NCBI RefSeq assembly: GCF_004769525.1
Contig: NZ_RQFT01000001.1
Span: 202,348 to 266,347, forward strand
DNA length: 64,000 nt
Source: Leptospira bouyouniensis
GTDB lineage: Bacteria > Spirochaetota > Leptospiria > Leptospirales > Leptospiraceae
Direction: 5' to 3'
Under the pieces are notes generated by a model. It was not told where the DNA came from, did not search any database, and saw nothing but the letters and a program-made list of their open reading frames with translations. The translations under genes were made by a program, and so were the position numbers. This document shows positions 16,969 through 27,700 of the stretch, one piece after another; the first letter of the stretch is position 1, and every line of letters starts with the position of its first letter.

Positions 16969-18630
16969 ATGCAGATCGCTCCACTCCCAAAAAACGAGGC
17001 CGCAAGACTTTCCGCGCTGAAAGGATTGGAAATTCTCGACACTCCCGAAGAGGAAATGTTCGATGAAATCACTAAACTTGCATCGATGATCTGCGATGCA
17101 CCGATTTCGCTTGTGAGTCTCATCGATGAAACGAGGCAATGGTTCAAATCCCATCATGGACTGAGAGCGAGGGAAACACCAAGGTCTCTAGCCTTTTGTT
17201 CCCATGCAATTTTGGGAGACGAGTTGTTTGTAGTTCCTAATGCCAAACGTGACAATCGTTTCAAAAACAACCCTCTTGTGAACGGAGACCCTCATGTGAT
17301 TTTTTACGCAGGAATTCCGCTCGCCTTAGATGACCAAATCAAACTTGGAACCCTTTGTGTGATTGATAACAAACCAAGGGAATTGAACGAAGAACAATTA
17401 CAAATGTTACGTTTACTTGGAAAACAAACCGTACGTTTACTCCAAATGCGAAAAGACCGCGACAAATTGGAAATAGAAAAAAAATCAGCTGAAAGAGCCA
17501 CTGCTGCCAAAAGAGATTTTATTGCGGCCATTAGCCACGACATTCGTAATCCCCTAAATTCACTCCTTGGAATGTCAGAAATGATTAAGGACCAACCCAT
17601 TCCTGAATTAGTTCATACCTATGTAGAACATATCCAAAACGCGGGGGAAGTGATTTTGAATTTGGTGAATGATACCATTGAACTTTCCCGTTTAGAAGAA
17701 AGTGCATCAGTTCTCAATAATGAATGGTTTAACTTGAACCAATGTTTGGCGGTATACAATAATTTTTTTGTGCAAGAAACCAAACGGAAAAAAATTGAAT
17801 TCCAATTAAAAAATGAAATCTCAGAAACTGTTTTTTTACTTTCAGACAAACGAAAACTAGAAAAGATCATTTGGAATTTAACGGCAAATGCAGTAAAATT
17901 CACAATCCAAGGTTCTGTGATTTGCCATGTATTGTTAGAAACGAAAGCAGATGAACATGCAATTCTAAACATTCAAATCAAAGACACAGGTCCTGGCATT
18001 TCCCCTGAGATCAAAGACCGTATCTTCCAGAAGTACAATGAATTTGTTCCAGAAGGTTGTGAAATATCTGGATCAGGTCTTGGGTTATCGATCGTCAAAC
18101 TTTCGTTAGAAGAAATGGGTGGAGACATCCAAGTCAATTCTGTATTAGGGAAAGGGAGTTCTTTCCAAGTGAAAATTCCTGTCGTTTGGAAACGTGAAGA
18201 ATTATCTTCAGAGCTAGCAAAAACAAATTCCAAAAAAGATACAAACCTACCTATTTTTTTGAACCGCAAAACAGTCTTGATTGCTGATGATAATGAATTG
18301 AACCGCAAAGTTCTAAAAAATTACTTACGACCTCTACCTTTCGATATCGTCGAAACAAATAATGGGATCGAAGCAGAAAGGATTCTCCAATCAGAAAATT
18401 ATGATATTGCCTTTCTTGACATTGAGATGCCAGGGAAACATGGAACTGAAATTGCAAAAGCCATCTCCTCTAAAACGGATCACCCAGTTCTCATAGCATG
18501 TACGGGACTCTGTATGCCTGAAGAGAAACAACACATTCTCAGTTCGGGATTTGAGTATTTTATGCCCAAGCCGTATTTAAAAGAGGAACTCTACTCCCAT
18601 TTAACCGAAATCGCAAAAAAACACCCATGA
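16969..18630 (+). CDS. GAF-domain hybrid histidine kinase with C-terminal receiver
   Basis: 553 residues from the ATG at 16969 (MQIAPLPKNEAARL); 18 more residues upstream are possible but contain no recognisable domain. GAF domain at about 22-155 of the type with FCSHAI...IFYAGIPL; HisKA with H190 (AAISHDIRNPLNSL); HATPase with N box, DTGPGISPEI and GSGLGLSIVK; receiver at about 435-550 with DDNELN, phospho-acceptor D484 (FLDIEMPGKHG) and the conserved Lys in MPKPY. A cytoplasmic sensor with no membrane helix. No partner regulator is adjacent. Confidence 0.9.
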   Translation: MQIAPLPKNEAARLSALKGLEILDTPEEEMFDEITKLASMICDAPISLVSLIDETRQWFKSHHGLRARETPRSLAFCSHAILGDELFVVPNAKRDNRFKNNPLVNGDPHVIFYAGIPLALDDQIKLGTLCVIDNKPRELNEEQLQMLRLLGKQTVRLLQMRKDRDKLEIEKKSAERATAAKRDFIAAISHDIRNPLNSLLGMSEMIKDQPIPELVHTYVEHIQNAGEVILNLVNDTIELSRLEESASVLNNEWFNLNQCLAVYNNFFVQETKRKKIEFQLKNEISETVFLLSDKRKLEKIIWNLTANAVKFTIQGSVICHVLLETKADEHAILNIQIKDTGPGISPEIKDRIFQKYNEFVPEGCEISGSGLGLSIVKLSLEEMGGDIQVNSVLGKGSSFQVKIPVVWKREELSSELAKTNSKKDTNLPIFLNRKTVLIADDNELNRKVLKNYLRPLPFDIVETNNGIEAERILQSENYDIAFLDIEMPGKHGTEIAKAISSKTDHPVLIACTGLCMPEEKQHILSSGFEYFMPKPYLKEELYSHLTEIAKKHP

Positions 18631-18700
18631 GGGTAACCGAAGAGTTTCTGTTATTTTTCCCTTTCTTTTTTAGGCCGTTTTTTTATTGTATCCTATTTCC

Positions 18701-20302
18701 ATGACTAAGAATGACACCGAAGTTGGAAATGACTTCCAATCCTTCGGATTACGTCCTGAAATACTACAAGGAATCACTGAAGCAGGCTTCGAATCACCAA
18801 GCCCTATCCAAAAACAAGCGATTCCGCTCGTATTGGAAGGAAAAGATTTAATCGCACAAGCGCAGACCGGTACCGGAAAAACTGCAGCTTACGGACTCCC
18901 CTGTTTGAACCGAATCAATGTGGAAGATGGCATGCAAGTGCTTGTCCTCACACCCACTCGGGAACTTGCATTGCAAGTATCAGATGAATTGTACAAACTG
19001 GGAAAACATTTAGGAATCAAAACCACTACGATTTACGGTGGAAGTTCCTATTCTAAACAAATCACTCAAGTGGCAAAAGGTGCCCAAGTTGCTGTGGCAA
19101 CTCCTGGCAGACTCCTTGACCTATTAAAGGGTAAGGAACTTAAAAATTTCAAACCATCCATGGTGATTTTAGACGAAGCAGATGAAATGCTTGATATGGG
19201 ATTTATGGATGATATCGAATCCATCTTTAACTTACTTCCCACTAAACGCCAAACATTATTATTTTCTGCAACAATGCCCGAACCAATTAAAAAATTGGCG
19301 AGTAAATACCAAACACACCCAGCTCATGTGAAGATTGCGGCAACGGAAAAATCTTCTAAGAACATCGAACAAGTGTACTACGTGATCGATGAAGCAGAAC
19401 GTGAAATCGCTGTTGTGCGAATTTTGGATTATGAAAACCCATACAAGGCTATCATCTTCACAAAAACAAAAAAAGAAGCAGATGATCTAAAAGCAACCCT
19501 TGGGTTCAAAGGATATCCGGTAGAAGCTCTTCATGGAGACCTAAACCAAAAACAAAGAGAACAAGTGTTAAAAAGCCTACATGATGGCCGAGTCAAAATC
19601 CTTGTGGCAACTGATGTTGCCGCGCGTGGACTTGATGTAAAAGATTTGTCTCTTGTGATCAACTACCACCTTCCTTTTGATAGCGAAAGTTATACGCACC
19701 GAATTGGTCGTACTGGCCGCGCTGGTAAATCGGGAAAAGCTGTGACCCTTGTAACAACAAGAGAATCACGAGCCCTTCTACGACTCAAAGGAACTTCTGG
19801 AACACAACTTACGATTGCAGCCCTCCCAACCAAAAAGGAAGTGTTGGCACGTAGAGAAGAAGACTTTTTAAACAAGGTAGTGGAATCAGAAATCCATGCT
19901 GATGCGGAAGAAGTATTGGAAAAACTTTTGAAGTTAGACGACAAACGTTCTGTCGCTTTGAAACTCCTTTCCAATATGCTTGATAAAACGAAAATCAGTG
20001 GTCCTGAAAAAATTGGAAAAACCCCAGCCGAATGGAGCGAAATGCCTCCAGGTGGCGGATCCAGTGGCAGACGCCGTCGTGATGATGGAGGTGGTTCCAG
20101 TGGTGGAGGACGCGGTGGTTACCGTGGCGGAAGGTCGAATAGTGATCGCAGCGAAAGAGGCGAACGCAGTGACCGTGGGGAACGAAAAGAACGTGGTGGC
20201 GAAAGTAGCCGCCGTTCTACGAGCACCCCATCTTCTAAAAAAGAAGGTGGAGTGTATGTGAAAGCGGCGGGGAAAAAAACTCAGCGTTTTCGGAACAAGT
20301 AG
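18701..20302 (+). CDS. DEAD-box ATP-dependent RNA helicase with RGG-rich tail
   Basis: 533 residues from the ATG at 18701. All helicase motifs are present: Q motif (SPIQKQAIP), Walker A AQTGTGKT, PTRELA, DEADEM, SATMP, ARGLDV and HRIGRTGRAG. Past residue about 440 the tail becomes low-complexity, rich in Gly, Arg and Ser (GGGRGGYRGG and RGERSDRGERKERGG), as in RNA-binding tails of cold-shock helicases of the DeaD/CsdA type. It unwinds RNA during ribosome assembly or decay. The 3' end overlaps the convergent methyltransferase gene by 22 bp. Confidence 0.93.
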   Translation: MTKNDTEVGNDFQSFGLRPEILQGITEAGFESPSPIQKQAIPLVLEGKDLIAQAQTGTGKTAAYGLPCLNRINVEDGMQVLVLTPTRELALQVSDELYKLGKHLGIKTTTIYGGSSYSKQITQVAKGAQVAVATPGRLLDLLKGKELKNFKPSMVILDEADEMLDMGFMDDIESIFNLLPTKRQTLLFSATMPEPIKKLASKYQTHPAHVKIAATEKSSKNIEQVYYVIDEAEREIAVVRILDYENPYKAIIFTKTKKEADDLKATLGFKGYPVEALHGDLNQKQREQVLKSLHDGRVKILVATDVAARGLDVKDLSLVINYHLPFDSESYTHRIGRTGRAGKSGKAVTLVTTRESRALLRLKGTSGTQLTIAALPTKKEVLARREEDFLNKVVESEIHADAEEVLEKLLKLDDKRSVALKLLSNMLDKTKISGPEKIGKTPAEWSEMPPGGGSSGRRRRDDGGGSSGGGRGGYRGGRSNSDRSERGERSDRGERKERGGESSRRSTSTPSSKKEGGVYVKAAGKKTQRFRNK

Positions 20303-21351
20303 TGGCTCACAAACCACTCTTCTCCGTTACGATAACCCCATAACTCAGCACAGGCGAGAAAGAAAACTTTCCAATAGACAAACCATTTGGTTTTTTCTTT
20401 TTCGCCGTAAGTACTCGCAAGGATAGGCAAAAGTTTATCCTTGTTTTGAATCATATTCTCATACCAAGCTTCACTTGTCCTTGCATAATGAGTACCGTTG
20501 ACAACCCAGTGGTTTTCAATGAGGAAATCTTTTTGGAAATACAAAAACAAATCATCCGATGGCATTTGACCACCAGTGAAAAAATACTTTGCCATCCAAT
20601 CTGTTTCATCAATCACTTCAAACGGGTATGCAAATTCTTTATGCGTGAAGATATGCACAAAAAACTTTCCATCAGCGACTAAAAACTTAGATAACTTCTC
20701 AAAGAGTTTTTCGTAGTTTTTCATATGTTCCAACATTTCCACTGACACAATGCGATCGAATTTATCTTTCGTAGTGAATTCATTCATGTCCTTTGTGATG
20801 ATGGTGAGGTTTTTTAGTCCCCTTTCTTTGGCTCGTTTGTCGATGAATTCTTTTTGGGTACGGGAATTGGAAACTCCAGTGACTTTACATTTTGGAAATT
20901 TTTCGGCAACGTAAAGAGAGATACTACCCCAACCACAACCAAGATCAAGGACTCGCATACCATTTTTAATTTCTGCTCGTTCTACTGTGATCCGTAACAT
21001 CTCTTCTTCGGATTCAGCAAACGTTGTATCCAGTGTTGGCCAATACCCAGAAGAGTATTTCATCCTTGGTCCCATCACATAGGTGAAAAAATCACTTGGG
21101 ACTTCATAGTGTTGTTCGTTTGCGGCATCGGTATGAACCGCAATCGGTGAGTCTTTGAGTGAGTTCACATAGTTCATTTTATGTTGAAGCTGTGCTGTTG
21201 CATTTTCTTTTCGCTCTTGTTTGATGCGAAGGTCGAGCAACTGGCGGATACGAAAACGAATGAGCCAATCCGGGAAAATATCCTTTTCTAAAAGTGAGTT
21301 GATACTAAAAGAGGAAGACTCTTCCTTTTTGTTAGAATCTGTGAAATTCAT
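20281..21351 (-). CDS. SAM-dependent methyltransferase, cyclopropane-fatty-acid-synthase family
   Basis: 356 residues. Motif I is VLDLGCGWGS (about residues 134-143), preceded by the CFA-family segment HYEVPSDFF...KYSSGYW, and followed by VSVEMLEHM and FFTGGQMPSDD. The sequence style is nearer to the branch with plant coclaurine N-methyltransferase-like proteins than to E. coli Cfa, so the acceptor may be an unsaturated lipid or another small molecule. It is 16 bp downstream of a DUF1295 membrane protein, a pairing common in lipid-modifying clusters. Cytoplasmic, membrane-associated. Confidence 0.88.
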   Translation of the reverse strand: MNFTDSNKKEESSSFSINSLLEKDIFPDWLIRFRIRQLLDLRIKQERKENATAQLQHKMNYVNSLKDSPIAVHTDAANEQHYEVPSDFFTYVMGPRMKYSSGYWPTLDTTFAESEEEMLRITVERAEIKNGMRVLDLGCGWGSISLYVAEKFPKCKVTGVSNSRTQKEFIDKRAKERGLKNLTIITKDMNEFTTKDKFDRIVSVEMLEHMKNYEKLFEKLSKFLVADGKFFVHIFTHKEFAYPFEVIDETDWMAKYFFTGGQMPSDDLFLYFQKDFLIENHWVVNGTHYARTSEAWYENMIQNKDKLLPILASTYGEKEKTKWFVYWKVFFLACAELWGYRNGEEWFVSHYLFRKR

Positions 21352-21367
21352 GTTTTATCCTTTTTAT

Positions 21368-22186
21368 TTATTGTTTTGGAAACCAAGGGAAAAATGCGTT
21401 TGTGGTGCGCATGTATTCGCGGAACAAATCCCCTTTCGACTGGAGTGAGTATTTTTCAGCAAAAGGAACACCCGATACAAATCGTAACAATACAAACATA
21501 AAAACAGGGGTAAACAGAGATCCCAATGCTTCGGGTGCTGAAAAGATCGGGATCACACCGATCCCTAACCAAATCACCCATTCAAAAAAGTAATTGGGGT
21601 GCCTTGTGTACTTCCAAAGGCCAATATTGCACACCTTACCTTTGTTTGCTGGGTTAGACAGAAATTTATGTAAGTCCTTGTCCGCAATGGTTTCACCCAC
21701 TATGCCGAGCCCAAACAAAATCCAACCAATCCATACCATAAGAGTTCCATTAGAACCCAAAAGCCCAACATTGGGGAATAAATTCCAATGGGATGCAAAG
21801 TAAAATGGAAAGGATAATAGAAGTGCAAGTGCCCCTTGTAAAAGGAAAACATTGGTGAACATTTTTGAGTGCACTTTGTCACCATAGTCTTTGCGAAATC
21901 CAGCATAACGTTTGTCTTCTGGATGATTGGTACGAATGCGTGTGAAGTAAAGAAAACCAGATAACCGAATGGCCCAAACCCAAACAGGAATGAGGACTGC
22001 AAACTTTGCATACCAATTGCCCGTTCCAAATAAAGCAAGCACTGTGGCAATTCCCGCAATCACAAGCCCCCAACCCACATCGATCACGGCATAATTGTCT
22101 CGGGTTTTTCCCCAAAACCACATAAGGGTCATAAAACAAAAAGTAAAAATAACAGCCGTTAAATACGGAACTAAAATATTGTCCAA
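21368..22186 (-). CDS. DUF1295 membrane protein (steroid 5-alpha-reductase-like fold)
   Basis: 272 residues with seven or so hydrophobic helices. The C-terminal part has the isoprenylcysteine methyltransferase/5-alpha-reductase style signature NIGLWKYTRHPNYFFEW, which binds a cofactor (NADPH or SAM) at the membrane. DUF1295 proteins are thought to reduce or modify lipid-like substrates. It lies between an SDR (34 bp upstream) and the CFA-like methyltransferase (16 bp downstream), so a three-step lipid modification is a reasonable inference. Confidence 0.87.
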   Translation of the reverse strand: MDNILVPYLTAVIFTFCFMTLMWFWGKTRDNYAVIDVGWGLVIAGIATVLALFGTGNWYAKFAVLIPVWVWAIRLSGFLYFTRIRTNHPEDKRYAGFRKDYGDKVHSKMFTNVFLLQGALALLLSFPFYFASHWNLFPNVGLLGSNGTLMVWIGWILFGLGIVGETIADKDLHKFLSNPANKGKVCNIGLWKYTRHPNYFFEWVIWLGIGVIPIFSAPEALGSLFTPVFMFVLLRFVSGVPFAEKYSLQSKGDLFREYMRTTNAFFPWFPKQ

Positions 22187-22220
22187 GTGGGTTTTTCCTC
22201 TACCTTGGTTTAGACGGAGT

Positions 22221-23030
22221 TCAATGTATTTTGAAGTCGTTGTAGAGTTTTTTATAGAGAATTTTTTCTAAAAACTTGGGAGAGAAAAATCGCATCCATT
22301 CTAAAAACTTTCCACTCAAATTAAAGGTCACAAGCCTTGCTTCTTTGTCTTCTGCAACTTTTATGAGTACTTGAGCTACTTCTTTAGCCGACTTACGTTT
22401 GCCTTTGGCAGGAGCTTCGGAAAGAAGTTTTCCATCAGAGTCAAGACCCGAAGTGCGCAACGCTGTGTCTGTGTAAGGGACACAGACAAGTGATACACCA
22501 ATCCCTTCCTCTAAACTTTCGATACGAAGTGACTCAAGTGCGGCATGAAGTGCTGACTTGGAAGCAGAGTATGCTGCGCGTCCAGGCACTCCATACAAAG
22601 CTGAAACAGTAGATGTTGTGACAATATTCCCTTTGGCTTGGGCCACCAAGGGTAAGAGTCCTTTGATGAATTGAATGGGTCCAAAAAAATTGGTAGCGAA
22701 GGTCTTTTGGTACACTTCCATCGAAAGCGAATCAAACCGACCATGTGCCGTAATCCCTGCGTTATTAAACAGAACGTCCACATGACTCACTCGTTTTGAA
22801 ATCCATTCGATGGCGTCTTGCACCGAACTTGGACTCGCAAGATCACATGTGACCCGATGGATGGTCAAATCTTTGTGTTTGGATTTTGGTTCGGGGATGT
22901 CTCCTGCTCGTCGGGCCAATAGTACCATTTGGCAAGGGTATAGGGCAAGTTCCTCAAATAAGGCCTTCCCAATTCCACTGGATGCCCCAGTGATCACTAC
23001 GACACTATTGTTCCAAAATTCTTTTTTCAT
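22221..23030 (-). CDS. short-chain dehydrogenase/reductase, lipid-type SDR
   Basis: 269 residues from the ATG at 23030, which follows a good ribosome site (AAAGGG) and starts MKKEFWNNSVVVITGASSGIG; a longer open frame upstream is not supported. Classical SDR with TGASSGIG (about residues 14-21), LFNNAGI, and YSASK; the C-terminal LYKKLYND tail and long helical end resemble SDRs acting on acyl or ketosphinganine-like lipids. First gene of the SDR/DUF1295/methyltransferase operon, divergent from the MDR oxidoreductase. Confidence 0.88.
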   Translation of the reverse strand: MKKEFWNNSVVVITGASSGIGKALFEELALYPCQMVLLARRAGDIPEPKSKHKDLTIHRVTCDLASPSSVQDAIEWISKRVSHVDVLFNNAGITAHGRFDSLSMEVYQKTFATNFFGPIQFIKGLLPLVAQAKGNIVTTSTVSALYGVPGRAAYSASKSALHAALESLRIESLEEGIGVSLVCVPYTDTALRTSGLDSDGKLLSEAPAKGKRKSAKEVAQVLIKVAEDKEARLVTFNLSGKFLEWMRFFSPKFLEKILYKKLYNDFKIH

Positions 23031-23122
23031 ACTACCCTTTCCAGAAGATTCCCACTCGACAAAGGAATCGGAAAGCAAAGGATCTGACGAGTGAATTTTC
23101 TTAGAAGGTGGATTGGGAATTA

Positions 23123-24145
23123 ATGAAGAACAAAGTATGGGAAATCCAAGGGAGTTTTGGAATCCAAAACCTAAAAGAGGCAGAACGTGAGGTATCAGAA
23201 ACACTCGCACCCAAGGAAGTTCTTGTTCGCCTAACAGCAACTTCACTAAACTATCGTGATTATTTAATGGTGATTGGGACTTACAACCCAAGACAAAAAC
23301 TCCCCCTTGTGCCTTGTTCTGATGGAGCCGGAGTTGTGGAAGCAGTAGGGTCAGAAGTCACCCTTTGGAAAAAAGGAGACCGGGTCCTTCCCATCTTTGC
23401 CCAAAAATGGATCGATGGTGCACCCAATATGGATAACCTTCGTTCCACACTTGGTGGACCCAATGACGGATGTTTGGCGCAATATGGAAAATTCTCGGAA
23501 GAAGGACTCGTAGCCACTCCAAGCCATCTAACAGACCAAGAAGCAGCAACACTTGGTTGTGCCGGCCTCACTGCCTATAATGCAGTCGTGAACTTTGGTG
23601 GGATCGAACCAGGTAGTGATGTACTTTGCCTTGGTACGGGAGGTGTTTCTTTATTTGCCCTACAATTTGCTAAAATGATGGGAGCTCGTGTTATCATCAC
23701 GTCCTCAAGCGATGAAAAATTAGCGCGTGCCAAAACTCTCGGTGCTGACGAAACCATCAACTATGCCACCAAGTCCAATTGGGAACGAGATGTCAGAAAA
23801 CATACAAAAATGGCAGGAGCCGATCTTATAATTGAAGTCGGAGGTGCAGGCACCATGCAAAAGTCCATGATGAGTGTAAAACCTTACGGTACCATTGCTC
23901 TTATTGGTGTGCTTGCAGGTGGTGAGTCCAGTTTATCACTCTACCCAATCCTTATGCAAGGTGTGAAAGTACAAGGTATAATTGTGGGTAGCCGTGCCGA
24001 CTTTGAAAAAATGAACCGGGCGATCGAACAAAACAAAACGAAACCAGTAGTGGACAAAGTGTTCGGCTGGGAAGATGTGCCAGAGGCATTGGAATATTTA
24101 CAAACGGGAAAACATTTTGGGAAAGTGGTTGTGAGTTGGGAGTGA
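23123..24145 (+). CDS. medium-chain dehydrogenase/reductase (zinc-independent alcohol dehydrogenase-like)
   Basis: 340 residues from the ATG at 23123 (a GTG at 23108 would add five residues). GroES-like domain with SLNYRDY where zinc alcohol dehydrogenases have the Cys-His zinc ligands, so it is probably zinc-free, like quinone oxidoreductases. Rossmann domain with [10 protein letters not shown] (nucleotide binding) and the dinucleotide-domain end VGGAGTM. It reduces or oxidises a carbonyl/enone using NAD(P)H; substrate unknown. It diverges from the lipid-type SDR operon. Confidence 0.9.
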   Translation: MKNKVWEIQGSFGIQNLKEAEREVSETLAPKEVLVRLTATSLNYRDYLMVIGTYNPRQKLPLVPCSDGAGVVEAVGSEVTLWKKGDRVLPIFAQKWIDGAPNMDNLRSTLGGPNDGCLAQYGKFSEEGLVATPSHLTDQEAATLGCAGLTAYNAVVNFGGIEPGSDVLCLGTGGVSLFALQFAKMMGARVIITSSSDEKLARAKTLGADETINYATKSNWERDVRKHTKMAGADLIIEVGGAGTMQKSMMSVKPYGTIALIGVLAGGESSLSLYPILMQGVKVQGIIVGSRADFEKMNRAIEQNKTKPVVDKVFGWEDVPEALEYLQTGKHFGKVVVSWE

Positions 24146-24321
24146 GATAAGAAAAAAAATCAAATTTCTGTTGGCCATCGCAAAAGTATTAACCAACTGT
24201 AGATAGAATCAACAAAGTAAGACCAATACTAAAAAAAGAAGTTTTGAATTCCCTTTGTTATTGGTTATATGATTATAATTTATGCAGAAGCAAATAAATC
24301 TCAAGGCAAACGGATACTTAC

Positions 24322-24735
24322 ATGAAACTACTTTTGATTATTTTGCTAACTGCAAATTGCATTTCATCGTATGTGAAACAAAATTATCCAACCACAAATT
24401 ATCAAAATACCAACGTACCAATAAAATTATTAGAAATACACGAATCAGAGAATTATCTAAAATTTATTTGGGAAGAAATGAGTACCATAAAACTATCAAA
24501 AAATCATAGAGGTAACGAAGAAACTTCCGAGATAATAAACTTTCGATCAACATGTTTAGATAAGAAATCGTTTGATAACTCTGAAATCGAATTGGATATA
24601 TCAAAAACTTGCCCTCCCGAAGAAATGTTTGTAAACATTAAATTCAACTCATATAATAAAAAAGAGTATCAGATTTATTCAAATCCAAAAGCAAGAATTG
24701 GAGTAAGGAATCGATATAATGGTAGTTTCAAATAA
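24322..24735 (+). CDS. AT-rich small lipoprotein
   Basis: 137 residues starting MKLLLIILLTANC, a short signal peptide with a relaxed lipobox (cysteine at 13). The mature region is rich in Asn, Lys, Ile and Ser, with two more cysteines (RSTCLDKK and KTCPPEE), and codon use is more AT-biased than in its left neighbours, which may mark acquired DNA. No family is recognised. Its 3' end overlaps the convergent hybrid kinase by 8 bp. Confidence 0.6.
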   Translation: MKLLLIILLTANCISSYVKQNYPTTNYQNTNVPIKLLEIHESENYLKFIWEEMSTIKLSKNHRGNEETSEIINFRSTCLDKKSFDNSEIELDISKTCPPEEMFVNIKFNSYNKKEYQIYSNPKARIGVRNRYNGSFK

Positions 24736-27700
24736 AATGATATTTTTCTAAAATTCTTTTGATTTCATTCGATGAGACTGGTTTCGTCACAAAATCTGAC
24801 ATACCAACCTCTTTACTTTTTTCTTCATCTTCCCGAAATGCAGCTGCTGTTAATGCTATGATTGGGATATACTCCCCACTTTCATTTTCAAGTTCTCTAA
24901 TTTTTTTTGTTACTTCATAGCCATCCATTTCCGGCATTTGAACATCCATAAAGATTAAACTTGGATGAAAATCTTTATATTTTTTGAGAGCATCTCTGCC
25001 GCTTGGAGAATCAATCAAAGTAGTATTGGGGGCCAACTTATTTATAATCATACTTAATAGTTTAATATTCAGAGAAATATCATCTACTATCAAAATTGAG
25101 TTATTGGCTGGTAGGTGTTTCGAATTGCTTATTGAGTATTCATCATCAATTGAATTTTTTTCATTTGTTTCAACAAAATCATTTTGCATTAAACACTGTG
25201 CAAGTTCATTTATTTTTACTGGTTTCAGCAAACTACTGCCAAAACTTTCCTCAGATTCATCCCGTATTGAAACTAACTCATTTGCTGCAGACTGTAGAAG
25301 AATGACTTTAATACGACTTCCTAATTTCTTTTCCTTCTCATTTATTAATTGGAGAAAATCAAATTCGTCTTTGAGTAAGACATCACAATCACATATAATT
25401 AAATCATATTTTTCTGAATTTGAGAGTTTATTCCGAGCATCAATTCCATTTGAACAAGAATCAAATTCGATTCGAAACAATTGAATCATACCTTCTAATA
25501 TATTACGATTAAGATCATTGTCTTCAATAATTAAACAACGATTAAATTTAGCAATTTTTTCAATTTCGATTTGTAAATCCTCTTCCTCGTAATTTGTAAT
25601 GAACTCAAACCAAAAAATGGAACCTACTCCGATTTCACTATCAAAATGAATTTTACTATCCATTCTATTTGCGATCATATCAGAAATAACTAAACCTAAC
25701 CCAGTCCCCCCAAATTTACGAGTTGTAGATGTATCGGCTTGCGTAAATGCTTTGAATAATTTTACTTTTTGAACATCCGAAATTCCAATTCCAGTGTCTC
25801 TTACTGAAAATTTATATTTCCCTCTATTATGATCTAATGATTCAAATTCAACCTTCAATTCAACTTCTCCATTTTCAGTAAACTTGACTGCATTACTCAA
25901 AAGGTTGATGAGAATTTGTCTGAGACGGACAGGATCAGCGATACCTTTTCGAGGCATTCGATAATCAATATTCAATAATACTTCGATATTCTTTTTTGCG
26001 GCGGAAAATTTCACAATATCAATACAATTCTCAGCTAATTCCCAAAAATCTGTTTTGATTTGCTCTAAATTTAGCATACCAGCTTCAATTTTTGAAAAAT
26101 CTAGAATATCATTAATAATTTCAAGAAGTGCATGACTTGATATGATTGCATTCTCTACATATTGTTTTTGCAGAGTGTTTAAAGATGTATTCTTCAAAAG
26201 TTCTGTAAATCCGATCACACCATTCAATGGTGTCCGAATTTCATGACTCATATTTGCTAAAAACTCACTTTTTGCTTTATTTGCTCGGTCCGCTTCATCT
26301 TTTGCTTGTTGCAGTGAATCCTGAAATAATTTTTCCATTGTGATATCCCAATTGGCACCAATCATTCTCACCGCATTACCTGCTTGATCCCAAATAACAA
26401 TTGCAGATGCTCGAATATAATGTATTGATCCTTCTGGCCATATAATGCGAAATTCTGTATTAAACTCTTTAACTCCTTTTTGAGCCTGGTAAAGTTCAAA
26501 CTCTAATCTGGAAATATCCTCAGGATGGATTCCCGATTTCCAAGCTTCATATACACCTGCAAAGGAATCTCTAGAGATACCATAAATTGTATACATTCGA
26601 TCATCCCAAATGAGCTGATTTTCTCGAATGTTATAATCCCATACACCAACGTTTGCTGCTGTTGTTGCCAAATTTAAACGGAGAGAAGTTTCCATGATCG
26701 TTTCTTCATGAATTTTTTTGATTGTGATATCTTGAGCCATACCTCGCAAACCAACGATCTTATCGTTTTCGATTACGGCTTCTCCCCTCACCCACATCCA
26801 ACCTTTACTTTTATCTTTTTGGATTGTTTGAAGCTCTAATTCATAGGGTACTCCAGTTTCCAAAGTTGTTTTCAATGCAAGTGATAATTGGTTCCAACTA
26901 TCCGGCGTAAACAATTTCATATGTTCAGTAAAATGTGGAGGAGGTTTTGAAGGATCAAATCCATACATTTTATACAATTCTTCTGTCCACGTGACTTCGT
27001 TTGATTGTAAGTCTAATTCCCAGCTACCCATCTTGGCAATCTGTTGCGCTTTTTTTAAAGACTCTTCGCTTTTTTGGATTCGTAATCGATTTTTCTTATC
27101 GATATCAATATCTTGTAACACACCGAATAATCTAACACAGGTGCCGTTTTTAAATTCAGCATTCCCTATGGCTCTCACCCAAAGGATTCTTCCATTGACT
27201 GTTGTAATCTGTAACTCCATATCATAAGGAGTACCGTCTGACATTGCTAATTGGATCGCTTTCTCTAATTTACTCCAACTCTCAGGAGTATAAAAATTTG
27301 CCATCTGATCATATGTTGGGACAAAACCATGAGGCAATTCATGAATTTCACAGATCAAATCTGACCATATGATTTCACCAGATAATTTATTAAAATCCCA
27401 ACCTCCAACTCGGGCTACTTGATTTGTTTGTGCTAAAAAACTTTTATTCCTTTCTAATTCTATTCTTGCAAGAGTCTTTGAAGTGATGTCTCTAGCAATA
27501 AACAATACTTCATCTTTGTTGGCTGGGACCATCCTACCTTCCCAATACCTAGTATTAATTCCTTCACCTAATTCATATTCATATGTTACCAATTTATTAG
27601 TTTCAAGTGTCTCTTGAATTTTTTCAATTGCTTGTTTTGCTTGATACATAGGTAAAATTTCTAAAACAGATTTATTTAAGAAAACTTCCGGTGGAACCAA

